From the NCBI GenBank assembly GCA_964022365.1, contig CAXHZN010000010.1, positions 1 to 52,574 on the forward strand: a stretch of 52,574 bases of DNA, in the 5' to 3' direction. The stretch comes from CAJXJP01 sp964022365. GTDB lineage: Bacteria > Patescibacteriota > Gracilibacteria > BD1-5 > UBA6164. Shown piece after piece: positions 29,568 through 38,945 of this stretch. The position numbers were made by a program, and so were the translations under genes. Numbering within the stretch: position 1 is the stretch's first letter; every line of letters starts with the position of its first letter. Below the pieces are notes generated by a model. The model ran no database searches and was not told the DNA's origin. It saw nothing but the letters and a program-made list of their open reading frames with translations.

Positions 29568-30362
29568 TTATTCACTAAAAATGGCATATTTAAGCATATT
29601 TAGGAATTCAGTATTGTCATATTTTGTCTCAATATTATGTCTATAGTTTCCAACTTGTCCACTAGAAATTATATTTGTAATAGGTTTTGAAAATTTATCT
29701 GAAGAAGTTAATGCAAAACTTTTTTCTTCAGATGAAGTATTATTTAAAATTAAATAAACATCCTGGTACAGATTTAGGAATTCTTGTTGTAATAGAGTTT
29801 TCACTGTTGATTTTCATGAATTATCTACTACTTTTCATTTTCCTGATAGATTATTCCCTACTCAAGCAATCCCATTATTTCCAGATAATAAATTCCAAAC
29901 AACCTCACTATCACTTTGTAAGTTTATATTTCCAGTATTTTCAATAGAGTTATTATCATATTGATAAAAAAGAGGAATGATAGAATATTCTCCTGGTGCT
30001 AACACTTGTGAATATTGATTCTTTCATAAATCATTTTCTAAAGGTTTTAGATTTATGTTATAAGTTACCTCTACATCTCTATTTTTTTTGAAATCTGAAG
30101 CGTCTGCTAAAATATTTTTAGATTCATTTACTCATTCTGATAATTCATAATCTACTCCGTATCATTGATCTTTTATTTTTAAAAGTGCCAGTTCTTTCCC
30201 CGTTTCTGCTCAGGCAAAAGCTTTCATAGAATCTCACATAGCTCTATTATCACGCATTTCTTTTAACACGAGGTTTAAAACGGTTACCGTTAAAACTAAT
30301 AAAAACCCTATGAGCAACATAGCAATAATCACAGAATATCATTGTTTATTATTTTTTCTCAT
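29568..30362 (-). CDS. PilX-like type IV pilus minor component
   Basis: 264 residues. Short polar start (MRKNNKQ) then a hydrophobic helix (GYSVIIAMLLIGFLLVLTVT) resembling the PilX/GspK N-terminus rather than a canonical prepilin, because the Glu at +5 is absent. The globular part has many Asn/Ser and TGA glycines (NNGIAGVGNNLSGKGKVVDN), and the end is TEFLNMLKYAIFSE. Last gene of the leftward pilus cluster, 12 bases after the preceding pseudopilin. It probably joins the pilus tip or pseudopilus. The assignment rests on position and the N-terminus. Confidence 0.65.
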
Positions 30363-30374
30363 TTGAAGAAATTA

Positions 30375-30956
30375 TTAATTAAGATCTGGTCTTTGTGAAA
30401 TAGTTGTTTGGAAATCCATACGGTTTTGTTTGATTAAATCAGGTCTGATTCATTTTACAGCAGATGGTTGAACTTCCATTAAAATGGTTACTTTTGATAT
30501 TTCTTCATCACTGACTTTAAATTGTAAATATTTTACATCTACCCAAGTGTTCATCAGTGGTTTTCCATTTTTTAGTACAGTACATCCTGATTCTTTTACT
30601 TCATCACAATCGTTATTTGAAGCAATAGTATAACTATCATTTATTTTTTTTCAAAGCCTATAAATATCATTTCCTATACACATTTTTATACCAGAGCTGT
30701 GAATATCTGTAGAAAAATCACACGAATCTACATCATTATCTACCACTCAATTAAGTGGTTTTTTTCTAATATCTTCTGCCATTGTTTCTACTGCATTTTT
30801 AATATTTTCTTGCATGGCTCTATTTATATCTGTCTTGAGATTTATATCACTCGAAGAAATATAAATTTGCATCACAGAAATCATAATAATTGATAGAATA
30901 GTTACAGCTACGAGTACTTCGATAATTGTAAATGCTTTTTTAAAATTTTGTTTCAT
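30375..30956 (-). CDS. Prepilin-type protein (PilV/PilW or GspI/J-like)
   Basis: 193 residues. Type III prepilin leader MKQNFKKAF with hydrophobic stretch TIIEVLVAVTILSIIMISVM; cleavage is expected before Phe or after Ala by a prepilin peptidase, with Glu at +5. The globular domain contains four cysteines (VDSCDFSTD, GIKMCIGND, NNDCDEVKES, GCTVLKNG) that may form disulphides. The C-terminal beta part is EISKVTILMEVQPSAVKGIR. Sits 18 bases after the next pseudopilin in one operon. Confidence 0.83.
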
Positions 30957-30974
30957 ATTATTTTTTACAAAAAA

Positions 30975-31568
30975 TTATAATTGTTTCCAATCCGTTAAAA
31001 TAGTTTTTATTTCAAAATCATGACGACCTCTTGATTCCCAAATAACTCTAGAAGTTATTAAAATTTGATTATCATTATCACGAGAAATTTCTATATATTT
31101 TATATATGGAGTTTTTTTATTTCCAGTTTCTTCAAATGTATAAATTCTTTTAGTTTCATCAAAATATACTCTATATTCATCTCTCAAGCTAGTATTTGAA
31201 TTTTGCATAATTTCTTCAGATAGATTCATATTATCTGATATTTTCTCAATATTTAAAGGAAAACTCGCTGCATTATCAAAATTATTTTCTACTGTATAGA
31301 TTCATTTTTCTAAAATATTTGAAAAGTCTTGATTTGCAGGATTTATTTGATCAAATTTTTGAATTTTTGCATAATTATAATCCCTGTTATTTCTCAAAAT
31401 TTCTAGTTGTTCACGAGCCAAATTTGAAGCGATAATATAATGCCTATTATAATCATTTATTCTCACAGATGAGCTGATAACAGCATAAACTGAGATTATT
31501 CACAGAGAAAATATAAACATTCAAATTATTATTTCTATGATGGAAAATCATTTTTTATTTTTTTTCAT
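30975..31568 (-). CDS. Prepilin-type protein (GspI/PilV-like)
   Basis: 197 residues. Prepilin leader MKKNKKG, cleavage before FSIIEIIIGMFIFSLGIISV, with TGA providing the Gly at -1, so this processing site exists only under the UGA=Gly code. Alpha-spine then SNLAREQLEILRNNRDYNYA, a common GspI/PilV motif in which the residues after ASNLAREQLE are typical. The C-terminal half is beta-rich (IYTFEETGNKKTPYIKYIEI) and ends in LTDWKQL. Confidence 0.83.
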
Positions 31569-31579
31569 ATTATTTTTTA

Positions 31580-32143
31580 TTAATAATCTACTATTTGAGT
31601 TTCAGGAAAATATGTAATAAAATCTCTTAAAGATCAACCAGTTGCCTTTTTATATGCAAATTCTATATCCACTTCTCATGGAAACTTTGAAAAAGTTTCT
31701 CATGTTAATATTCAACCTGAACCAGAAATTGCTTGAAAATAAATTAATCATTTATCTTGTCATTGAATTTTTTCAAACCCTATTCCAGGCTGAAGTTTTA
31801 AATCAATGATTCAAGTTTGAGATAATGCATCTTGGATTAATGTACTATTTAATTCATCCAAAGTAGTAGTATATTTAAATGGGATTACTTTTATTTCATC
31901 TGCATTATTTGAATCAAAATATACACCAACAGAGATGTTTTTATTTTCTCAAACACGTCCATTTAAAGCCATATTTTTTGCTTCATAAATAACTTGAGTC
32001 ACTTCTTTTTGTGTATGTTTGACCTTTGATTTATTCAAATAAAATGAATATGGGACAAATGCCATCACACTAATAAGCGCTACAATCGTGATTGCAATCA
32101 AAAATTCAATCAGTGTAAAAGCTGATTTTTGAGAGTATTTCAT
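31580..32143 (-). CDS. Prepilin-type protein (GspH/FimT-like)
   Basis: 187 residues. Leader MKYSQKSA, cleavage before FTLIEFLIAITIVALISVMA with Glu at +5. Helix YLNKSKVKHTQKEVTQVIYE and VIYEAKNMALNGRVGENKNI fit the GspH/FimT pattern. Beta-rich C-terminus with many TGA-coded glycines (ISGSGGILTGETFSKFPGEV). First of four prepilin-like genes, separated from pilC by a terminator, so the pilins may have their own promoter. Confidence 0.82.
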
Positions 32144-32181
32144 AAGTTTTTTGTTAGAAACAATACATAGCTAAATAGTAC

Positions 32182-32217
32182 AAAAAAAACGAAAAAATTC
32201 AAAATTTTTTCGTTTTT
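32182..32217 (-). terminator. Terminator between pilC and the pilin genes
   Basis: ACGAAAAAATT, loop CAA, AATTTTTTCGT with T-run on the minus strand. It separates the assembly genes from the pilin genes. Confidence 0.85.
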
Positions 32218-32219
32218 CC

Positions 32220-33326
32220 TTATCCAACAGTATTAGTAACTTGAAGTATGGCTCAAAAAATTGCAAACGCAAACCAAGTTACAAATAATCCTGCGAGTAA
32301 AATAGCTAGAGGCTCAATCCATTTTGTAAGATTTGCAAGCGAATATTCTACTTCTTTTTCATATTGATTATTTAGTTTTCTAGAAATTTTTTCTAAACTT
32401 GCCGTTCTTTCTCAAACAGAAAGCATTTGTAAAAAATCTGCAGGAAAATAAATTTTTCTCGGATCAACTTGTTTCATTGATTCTACGATTGGTTCTCACT
32501 GAGAAACTTTTTTTTGAATATCTTCAAAAAGATGTTTATATATTTCATTATCTGTAGATTTCCCTACAAGTTTTAGCGTATTCATAACTGTTACTCCAGC
32601 TCCGATTAAACTTCATAAATTTGAAGAAATATTTGCTAAAATATAATTTCTATACACTTTCCCGATTAAAGGCATATGTAAAAAGAAATGATCAATTTGT
32701 TCTTTTCAGCTTTGAGTTGATTTATATCAAATGAATCATACATATACACTCGCTAATAATAACAAAAGTAATCCATAATTATATTTTACAAAATCAGAAG
32801 TGGCAATAAGTGCTTTTGTAGCCCCTGGTAGTTCCACATCACTTCATTCAAAAAGTGGCATGATTGCAGGAATTACGTAAACTAAAACAACAATAATTGC
32901 TATAAATAAAAATATAAAAATAATAAGTGGATATGTTAATGAAGTGGTTACTTTCTTTTTTAAATTATGAACTTTTTTTAAATCATCCGAAAGTTTTGCT
33001 AATGCTCATACTAATCATCCTGTTTGTTCTCAAGATTCTACAATAGAAACTTCTGCACGAGAAAAAATATCAGGCATTTTTTTCATAGCCTTAGAAAAAG
33101 GATCCCCACTTTGAATATACATATGTAATTCATCAATTTTTTCTTTGAAATATGTAGATGAAACTTTTGCTTCTACTGAATTCAAAGATTCTGTAATTGA
33201 AACTCATCCATCCACCATTACAGATATATATTCAAAAAAGTTTGCTTTATCGAGTTGTGATACACTTTTAAATAAAATTATTTGTTTATTTTGAAGTGAT
33301 TGATCATTCGTTGTGTTTTCTTGCAT
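32220..33326 (-). CDS. pilC: Type IV pilus inner-membrane platform protein PilC
   Basis: 368 residues. Two T2SSF domains: first FFEYISVMVDGGVSITESLN with SIVESGEQTGGLVGALAKLS, second HFFLHMPLIGKVYRNYILAN with LGSLIGAGVTVMNTLKLVGK and MLSVGERTASLEKISRKLNN. Three membrane spans (TSLTYPLIIFIFLFIAIIVV; NYGLLLLLLASVYVGFIGYK; LAILLAGLFVTWFAFAIFGA). PilC couples the cytoplasmic ATPases to pilin extraction. No PilB or PilT ATPase is in the window. Many motif glycines (VESGEQTGG, SVGERT) are TGA. Seven bases separate it from the PilO-like gene. Confidence 0.95.
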
Positions 33327-33332
33327 TTTTTT

Positions 33333-33872
33333 TTATCTATAAAATATTTTTAGAGGAATAGAAATATTATATCCACCTTCTCTTCCATCATTTGGAAAAT
33401 TAAAGTCAGAAATAAAAAATCTATATTTTGCATCTTCAGCTACTAAATAATTAAGAAAATCTTTCATTACTTGCTCATCACTTACGATTGCTTCTACATT
33501 AACTTCTTTTTCTAGGAATCCAAAGTCATTTTCTTGTGCTTGAGTCAAAGAAATACTTGTAATTTGAATATTTCATTGTGCATTATTAGAAGTTTCTTGG
33601 TATGTATATAGATAGTCTAACATTTCATTTTCTGTGAAGTCAGATAAATATCTTTGAGTTACTGCTCCAGACTGAGTAATTTGTTGTTTTATTTTTTGTA
33701 GTTCTTCTTGTTGTTCACGAACATCAGTAATTTCTTTATCTAATTGATTAAATCTATCATTATTTTCTTGTACTTTCATTATTTGAGATGAAGTAAAAAG
33801 AATTATAATAAATAATGAAATCAAAATAAGAAAATAGCTAAGAAATTTATTATTTTTTAATTCTGCTGACAT
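33333..33872 (-). CDS. PilO-like alignment protein
   Basis: 179 residues. N-terminal membrane span (FLSYFLILISLFIIILFTSS), coiled coil (NNDRFNQLDKEITDVREQQE), then a ferredoxin-like domain (SLTQAQENDFGFLEKEVNVE; EQVMKDFLNYLVAEDAKYRF; YNISIPLKIFYR end). This is the architecture of PilO/GspM, which link the inner-membrane platform to the outer parts. Placed between the PilN-like gene and pilC, the usual order. Confidence 0.65.
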
Positions 33873-33896
33873 AATTATTTTTTATGAATTATAATA

Positions 33897-34418
33897 TTAT
33901 TTAATTGAAAATTGTAATGGAATTTTAACATCCAAATCTGTCGATTCTACATTCGAAATAAATTCTAAATCGAATAATGCTTTATCTGATTTTCTATAAT
34001 CTCCAATAAAACGAACGGCTTTATTATAAGAAACTCCTGTGTCATTTGTATTAAATTGAGCTTTTGTTGTGATATTTCCATCACTTAAATTAAACCCTCT
34101 AAAATCAATAGTATAACTTTGAGCAATTTCTTCAAAATGATTAATATAATCACTCACTTGTGATCTTTCATCTAAAATATCCAAAGATTTTTTATGAAGC
34201 GTGAGTAATTCATATACAAATACTTTTTTCTCAGCTTTTAATTTTTTTATTGTATCTTTATGTTCTTGAAGTGTAACTTCCATTTTACCAATTTTTTTTG
34301 ATAATATAGTATTGTAAACTCCAAATCAAATAGTAATACTCACAACAACTATCAATAATCCAATTGCGAATTTTTGTCATTTATTTGAGTATTTAAATTT
34401 AGGTGCGTGTTCAGACAT
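33897..34418 (-). CDS. PilN-like membrane protein of the pilus cluster
   Basis: 173 residues. Short cytoplasmic start (MSEHAPKFKYSNKGQ), membrane span (KFAIGLLIVVVSITIGFGVY), coiled coil (LSKKIGKMEVTLQEHKDTIK) and a ferredoxin-like domain (SQVSDYINHFEEIAQSYTID; DLDVKIPLQFSIK end). It shares its architecture with the next gene, as PilN and PilO do. PilN normally has a short PilM-binding N-terminal motif, which I cannot recognise here. Start chosen at the ATG before the span. Confidence 0.6.
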
Positions 34419-34475
34419 ACATTAGTTTTAAAAAATATATTCAATATCATAATATCATATAAAAAAAATAATTTC

Positions 34476-34512
34476 AAAAAAAAGTCATTGACAAATCGTC
34501 AATAACTTTTTT
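34476..34512 (-). terminator. Terminator of the VirB2-like gene
   Basis: AAAGTcATTGAC, loop AAATC, GTCAATaACTTT and T-run. Confidence 0.85.
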
Positions 34513-34515
34513 ATA

Positions 34516-34989
34516 CTAATTTCATGAATCTTCCATAATTGGATAGTTGTTATCTGGAGTAGATGCGTTATCAAATATTCCAAATATAAATCCTATAATT
34601 GAGTATGCTAAAAACATTATTAGTAAACCAATTGCAACATATGTAATTGTCTTTTTTGCATTTGAGACTTTTTCATCGTCCCCTGCAGCAGTCAAAATAT
34701 TAAAACCAGCATAAATAATATATAAAACTCATACAATAGCCATAAATGTCAGCACATAGTTTACAATATCTTGAATATATTGTGAAGCAGTTTTATCTTT
34801 TTCTGATCATTCTAATGCATCTCTTACCGCTTCTATACCATTATCTGTCCCACAATCATCATCTTGACATATATATGGTTGTGCTCAATCTCCATCAAAT
34901 AAATCTGATAAAAAACCAGCTGAAACACCTCAAATAGTTACTGTCATAAGAGCAAAAAATAACACTATACTGGAAAGAAATTTTTTCAT
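34516..34989 (-). CDS. VirB2/TrbC-like two-span pilin-type protein
   Basis: 157 residues. Signal peptide (MKKFLSSIVLFFALMTVTIG), a polar loop with two cysteines (YICQDDDCGTDNGIEAVRDA), then two membrane spans joined by a short basic turn: IVNYVLTFMAIVGVLYIIYA, then GFNILTAAGDDEKVSNAKKT, then ITYVAIGLLIMFLAYSIIGF. This layout is that of VirB2/TrbC-type pilins and of small 'pilin-like' proteins frequent in CPR genomes. No other type IV secretion gene is present, so conjugation is not implied. Has its own terminator, separate from the pilus genes on its left. Confidence 0.72.
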
Positions 34990-35115
34990 ATTATTATTTT
35001 CAATAAATTATATTAGACTAATTATAAAATATATTTCCATAAAAGTCAAAAATTAAACCCTTGAAAAAAACAAAAAATCTATACACTTAAGCCAATAAAT
35101 AATTACACATAAAAA

Positions 35116-36120
35116 ATGATAAAAAATATTATTACGATAATTCTGAGTCTAATTGTCTGCGCGTGAGCATTTTATATCAACCAATATGCTGGAGTTTTAC
35201 AAATAATTTTAACTCTATTGGTCTATTGAATGGTTTTATTTTCTATCCATTATTTTTGGAGAAGTTTTAGAAAAAAATCTATTATGGATTTTAACCAATT
35301 TATGAGAAATTTTGCACTTTCTGCTACATCATTTATCGTAGTGATTTCAGCTTCACTTGGATATTTTGGCTATTATCACAATATTCAAAACCCTGTTACT
35401 ATTGAGCAATACACTATTACAAACGGAGAAAAAACAGTAGTTTTTCAAAATATGATTCATATTGCCAGTGAAAATTTTTATGAAAAAATTACTCAAGAAA
35501 TCACAAAATATAAACAAGATGGATACGTATATTTTTTCGAAGGAGTGAAGTTAGGAAGCCAAGAAAGTAGTGATGCATTTAATAAAGCACTCGGAGTAGA
35601 GTTTGATGAAAATTTATACAATAATATGTCAAAACTCTATGGATTGGTTCCACAAGATAATTCAAAATTTTTATGACTTGTAAACGATAAAGATTTTAAT
35701 GTTGATACAAATATGGATAATATTATCCAAGCATACAATGATCTAAAAATCGAAAGAAACGTAAAAAAACAATATAAAACTCCGGTAGATATAAATGGAC
35801 AAACTATTGAAACTTTAGCGAATTTACAAGGAAGAGAATTACAAATACTGGTATTTATAAACCAAGCTATTCTCTCAGCTATGACAAAAAATGATGCTAT
35901 AATGAAACAGATTCAAAATACTTTTTGAAATGAAGAATTATTTGAAGTGATTTTACATGGAAGAAATAAAATCGTAGCTGAAGAAATTATTCAAAGTGAA
36001 TATAATAAAATTTTTGCCACATATGGAGCCCTTCATTTTGATGGAATTTTAGAAATTTTACAACAAAATGACCCAAATTGGAAAATCACAGAAACAAAAG
36101 AACTTATTCCTTTTAAATAA
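35116..36120 (+). CDS. TraB/GumN-family-like membrane protein
   Basis: 334 residues. Three hydrophobic segments lie in the first 85 residues (IITIILSLIVCAGAFYINQY; GVLQIILTLLVYGMVLFSIH; FALSATSFIVVISASLGYFG). The soluble domain contains VFQNMIHIASENFYEKITQE, GYVYFFEGVKLG, ILHGRNKIVAEEI and FATYGALHFDGILEILQQND. These correspond to the GEIH..., E-x-V, ERN and GxLHxxG blocks of the TraB/PrgY/GumN family, a tiki-like putative metalloprotease fold that degrades peptide signals. The metal-binding residues fit only partly. Role at the cell envelope inferred. Ends in a GC-rich terminator. Confidence 0.65.
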
Positions 36121-36157
36121 AAAAAAGTTCCCGGGAAAATTCCCGGGAACTTTTTTT
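36121..36157. terminator. GC-rich terminator, copy 1
   Basis: AAGTTCCCGGGAA, AA, TTCCCGGGAACTT with A- and T-runs, between the TraB-like gene and prsW-like gene. Nearly identical to the copy at 37200. Confidence 0.92.
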
Positions 36158-37136
36158 ATTCCTCATCATCATTGTAAAATATCCCACTCACATAGAGATA
36201 TCATCCGATAAAATATACAAACATTACAAAGCTAAAACCAAGTGTCAAAGCTACATCAAATACCATATGAAGTAAAACTGAAACCAGTAAACCAAATAAA
36301 AATATTTTTAAATATGGGAAACTCAGGTCTTTATTTTTATATTCTAAAAGTGCTTTAGAAAAATAATATGCGACGATACTACTCGATAAAACGTGAACAA
36401 TTACAGCAAAAGTTGAACGAAAAAAATATAATTTTAACAATTCCCCACTCATCCCAACTTGAGTGTAATAATTGTATAAATACAACATATTTTCTACTAA
36501 AGAAAAACCAAGTGCGACAAATATTGCGTATAAAACACCATTTTTTATAGAAGTGATTTGTAAGACACTGGATTGTAAAAAATTAAAATGTTTACTTGCC
36601 TCTTCGATAAACGCAACAATCAGATAATAAAAAACAATTAATTTGAGTGAATTAAAGATAATATTTCCAAAAGCAACTCAATCAGCTATTTCAAAATTTA
36701 CAAAATCTAAAATATAATTTGAAATAAATACAAAAAATATCAAAAATAAAATAAAAAATAAAAATACTAAAATATTTTTAAAATATATTTTCATGATTTC
36801 ACGAAATTTTAAGAAAAAATTTCAGAGTAAAAAAGATGAAAATACAATTAAAATCAGAAATAAACTCAAAGAAATTCAAAACTCTATACTGGTAAAAAAA
36901 TCTTTTATCTGCGAAGCAAAGTAAAATGTATTGAGATATTTAAAATCAAAAAAGTTGAGAATTTTTTCCATATGTAATATTGGAAAAACAGAAAGTGCTC
37001 CTCATAAAATCCCCACAAAAAAACGTTTTTTGTTGAGCTGATTGTCGTCAATATACGAAAAAATATATGCCCAGATAACCATGGGAAAAAATGAAATTGC
37101 TGCCAAGAGAATATAGAAAAATATATCTTTCATCAT
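36156..37136 (-). CDS. PrsW-family intramembrane protease
   Basis: 326 residues, about nine membrane spans. Catalytic-type motifs are spaced over the spans: VAFIEEASKHFNF (EExxKH), LGFSLVENMLYLY (FxxxEN), TFAVIVHVLSSSIVAYYF (H...SS) and VLLHMVFDVALTLG (HxxxD). These are the signature of PrsW/CAAX-type glutamic or metallo intramembrane proteases. PrsW starts cleavage of anti-sigma factors in Bacillus; substrates in CPR are unknown. It is flanked on both sides by near-identical GC-rich terminators, so it is transcriptionally isolated. Start could also be the second ATG at 37131. Confidence 0.86.
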
Positions 37137-37199
37137 AATTAAATCAATGTTAGGATTTCTGATTTAATTGTATCAAATTTAGATTTTTTTTGCAAATAT

Positions 37200-37236
37200 A
37201 AAAAAAGTTCCCGGGAAATTTCCCGGGAACTTTTTT
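37200..37236. terminator. GC-rich terminator, copy 2
   Basis: AAGTTCCCGGGAA, A, TTTCCCGGGAACTT. It ends the small leftward gene at 37235 and repeats the copy at 36121. Confidence 0.92.
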
Positions 37237-37438
37237 ATTTAAATATTTTATATTTTCCAAATTGAACATAATCTTCTCCGTGAGGATTTGGTCATTTTGC
37301 TTTTTTGAAAATATTACTAATAGCTAAACCACTAATTCACATCATTAATAGTAGAGTTCCTAAAATATACCCTACTAATTCTGGAAAAACAAGTAATGTT
37401 ATCCCAAAAATTATTAAAAATATTGGTACTAATTTCAT
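37235..37438 (-). CDS. Small two-span membrane protein
   Basis: 67 residues: MKLVPIFLIIFGITLLVFPE and LVGYILGTLLLMMGISGLAI form two spans, with a polar tail (NIFKKAKGPNPHGEDYVQFG, ending KYKIFK). Two TGA glycines. It is 21 bases after murA on the same strand and probably in its transcript. Similar short two-span proteins are common next to envelope genes in CPR genomes. Function unknown. Confidence 0.68.
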
Positions 37439-37459
37439 AATTTTTTATTTTATTAATAA

Positions 37460-38719
37460 TTATTTTATTTCTTGAATATCCGCTCAAAGTTCTTGAAGTG
37501 TTTCTACGAAATTTTCATATCCTCTATGAATATATTCTACATTTGTTACTGTTGATTCCCCATCTGCGATAAGTGCAGCAATTACAACAGCAGCTCCAGC
37601 TCTTAAATCCCAAGAAGTCAGTGTTGCTCAACCTTTAAGTGTTTTTGCTCCAAAAACAAGTGCTTCGTGTGGATTTAAAATTGCTACGTTTGTTCCCATT
37701 TTTTCTAATTCATATAGGAAATTTAATCTATTTTCAAATAAAACTTCATGGATTTTATTTGTTCCTTCTGCTTGCGTCATTAAAACTCCAAATGGTGCTT
37801 GAATATCTGTAGGAAATCCAGGAAAAACATTTGTTTGAATTTTTACTGCTTTTAATTTTTCGGCTTTAAATACTCTCAGAGTGTCATTTCAAAGATCTTG
37901 AACTTTTACACCTGCTTCTTTTAATTTTTCAATAAAAATGAATAAATCTTCGATTCTTGCATTATGAATATCTAAATATTTTTTCGAAGCAAGTGCAGCT
38001 AAAACCATATATGTTCCTGATTGAATATAATCAGCAACTACGTCAAACTCAAAATTATCTTTTAATTCGTCAACTCATTCAACTATAATGGTGTGATTAT
38101 AACGCATTTTTATATTTGCTCCTGCAGCTCTGAGAAAATCAATCAAATTCATCACGTGAGGTTCAATTGCAGCAAGCTCGATTGTCGTTGTTCCTTTTCT
38201 TAATACATTTGCAACCAGTAAATTTTCTGTTCATGAAACCGAAAATCCTGCATTTAAAACTCTGTCTCACTGAGCTACATTTCCATCTAATTCAATAGAT
38301 TCTTCGCTATGAGTTGCTGTGTATCAAATTCTTTCTAATCCATTAATATGATCATCAATTGGTCTTTTCCCAATAACACATCCTCCTGGAAGTGGCATAG
38401 AAATACTTCCAAAAAAGTGAAGTAGAGGTGCTAATAAAAATATTGAAGCTCTGATTTTTTTTAATTTTTCTATATCTAAATTGTCTTTTCTCAAGTTTGA
38501 CGCATCAAAATGAAGCGTATTTCATTCAAAACTATATACCACTCAAACATCTTCCATAATTTCAAGAAATGTCATCACGTCACCGATTTTTGGCATTCCA
38601 TGAAGTGTAACTTTTCCGTTTACTAAAAGCGCTGCTCCGAGAATTGGAAGGGCTGCATTTTTTGATCCACTGATTTTTACACTTCCCGATAATGGGTTTC
38701 ATCATTTTATTTTAAACAA
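37460..38719 (-). CDS. murA: UDP-N-acetylglucosamine 1-carboxyvinyltransferase
   Basis: 419 residues. First step of peptidoglycan synthesis: transfers enolpyruvate from PEP to UDP-GlcNAc. Start region FKIKGGNPLSGSVKISGSKN (two TGA glycines), KNAALPILGAALL, catalytic-loop cysteine in PLPGGCVIGKRPIDDHINGL, NVFPGFPTDIQAPFGVLMTQ, and end VEYIHRGYENFVETLQELGA. An ATG occurs only out of frame and is followed at once by TAA, so TTG at 38717-38719 is taken as start, giving MFKIKGGN. The Cys means fosfomycin sensitivity would be expected. It shows that this organism at least begins making its own cell wall. Confidence 0.94.
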
Positions 38720-38895
38720 TTTTTTTACATTTATGATTAAATTTTGTGCAAAAATTATATTATTTTTTTTATATTTTCCAAGGTCTTTTTTTATTTTAAA
38801 AAAATATTTTTTACAGAATTTATTATTTTTTATTTAAAATTTTAAAATAATAAATTATTTGTACAAAATTATTAACAAATAATTAATATTCTACT

Positions 38896-38922
38896 TTGCA
38901 AAAATCAATTTTTTCTTATACT
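38896..38922 (+). promoter_or_regulatory. Probable promoter of the PP2C-like gene
   Basis: TTGCAA (38896-38901), 15-bp spacer, TATACT (38917-38922). The rest of the 226-base divergent region 38720-38945 is A/T tract with no other signal seen. Confidence 0.5.
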
Positions 38923-38945
38923 ATGACAAACCTATTTTATATACG

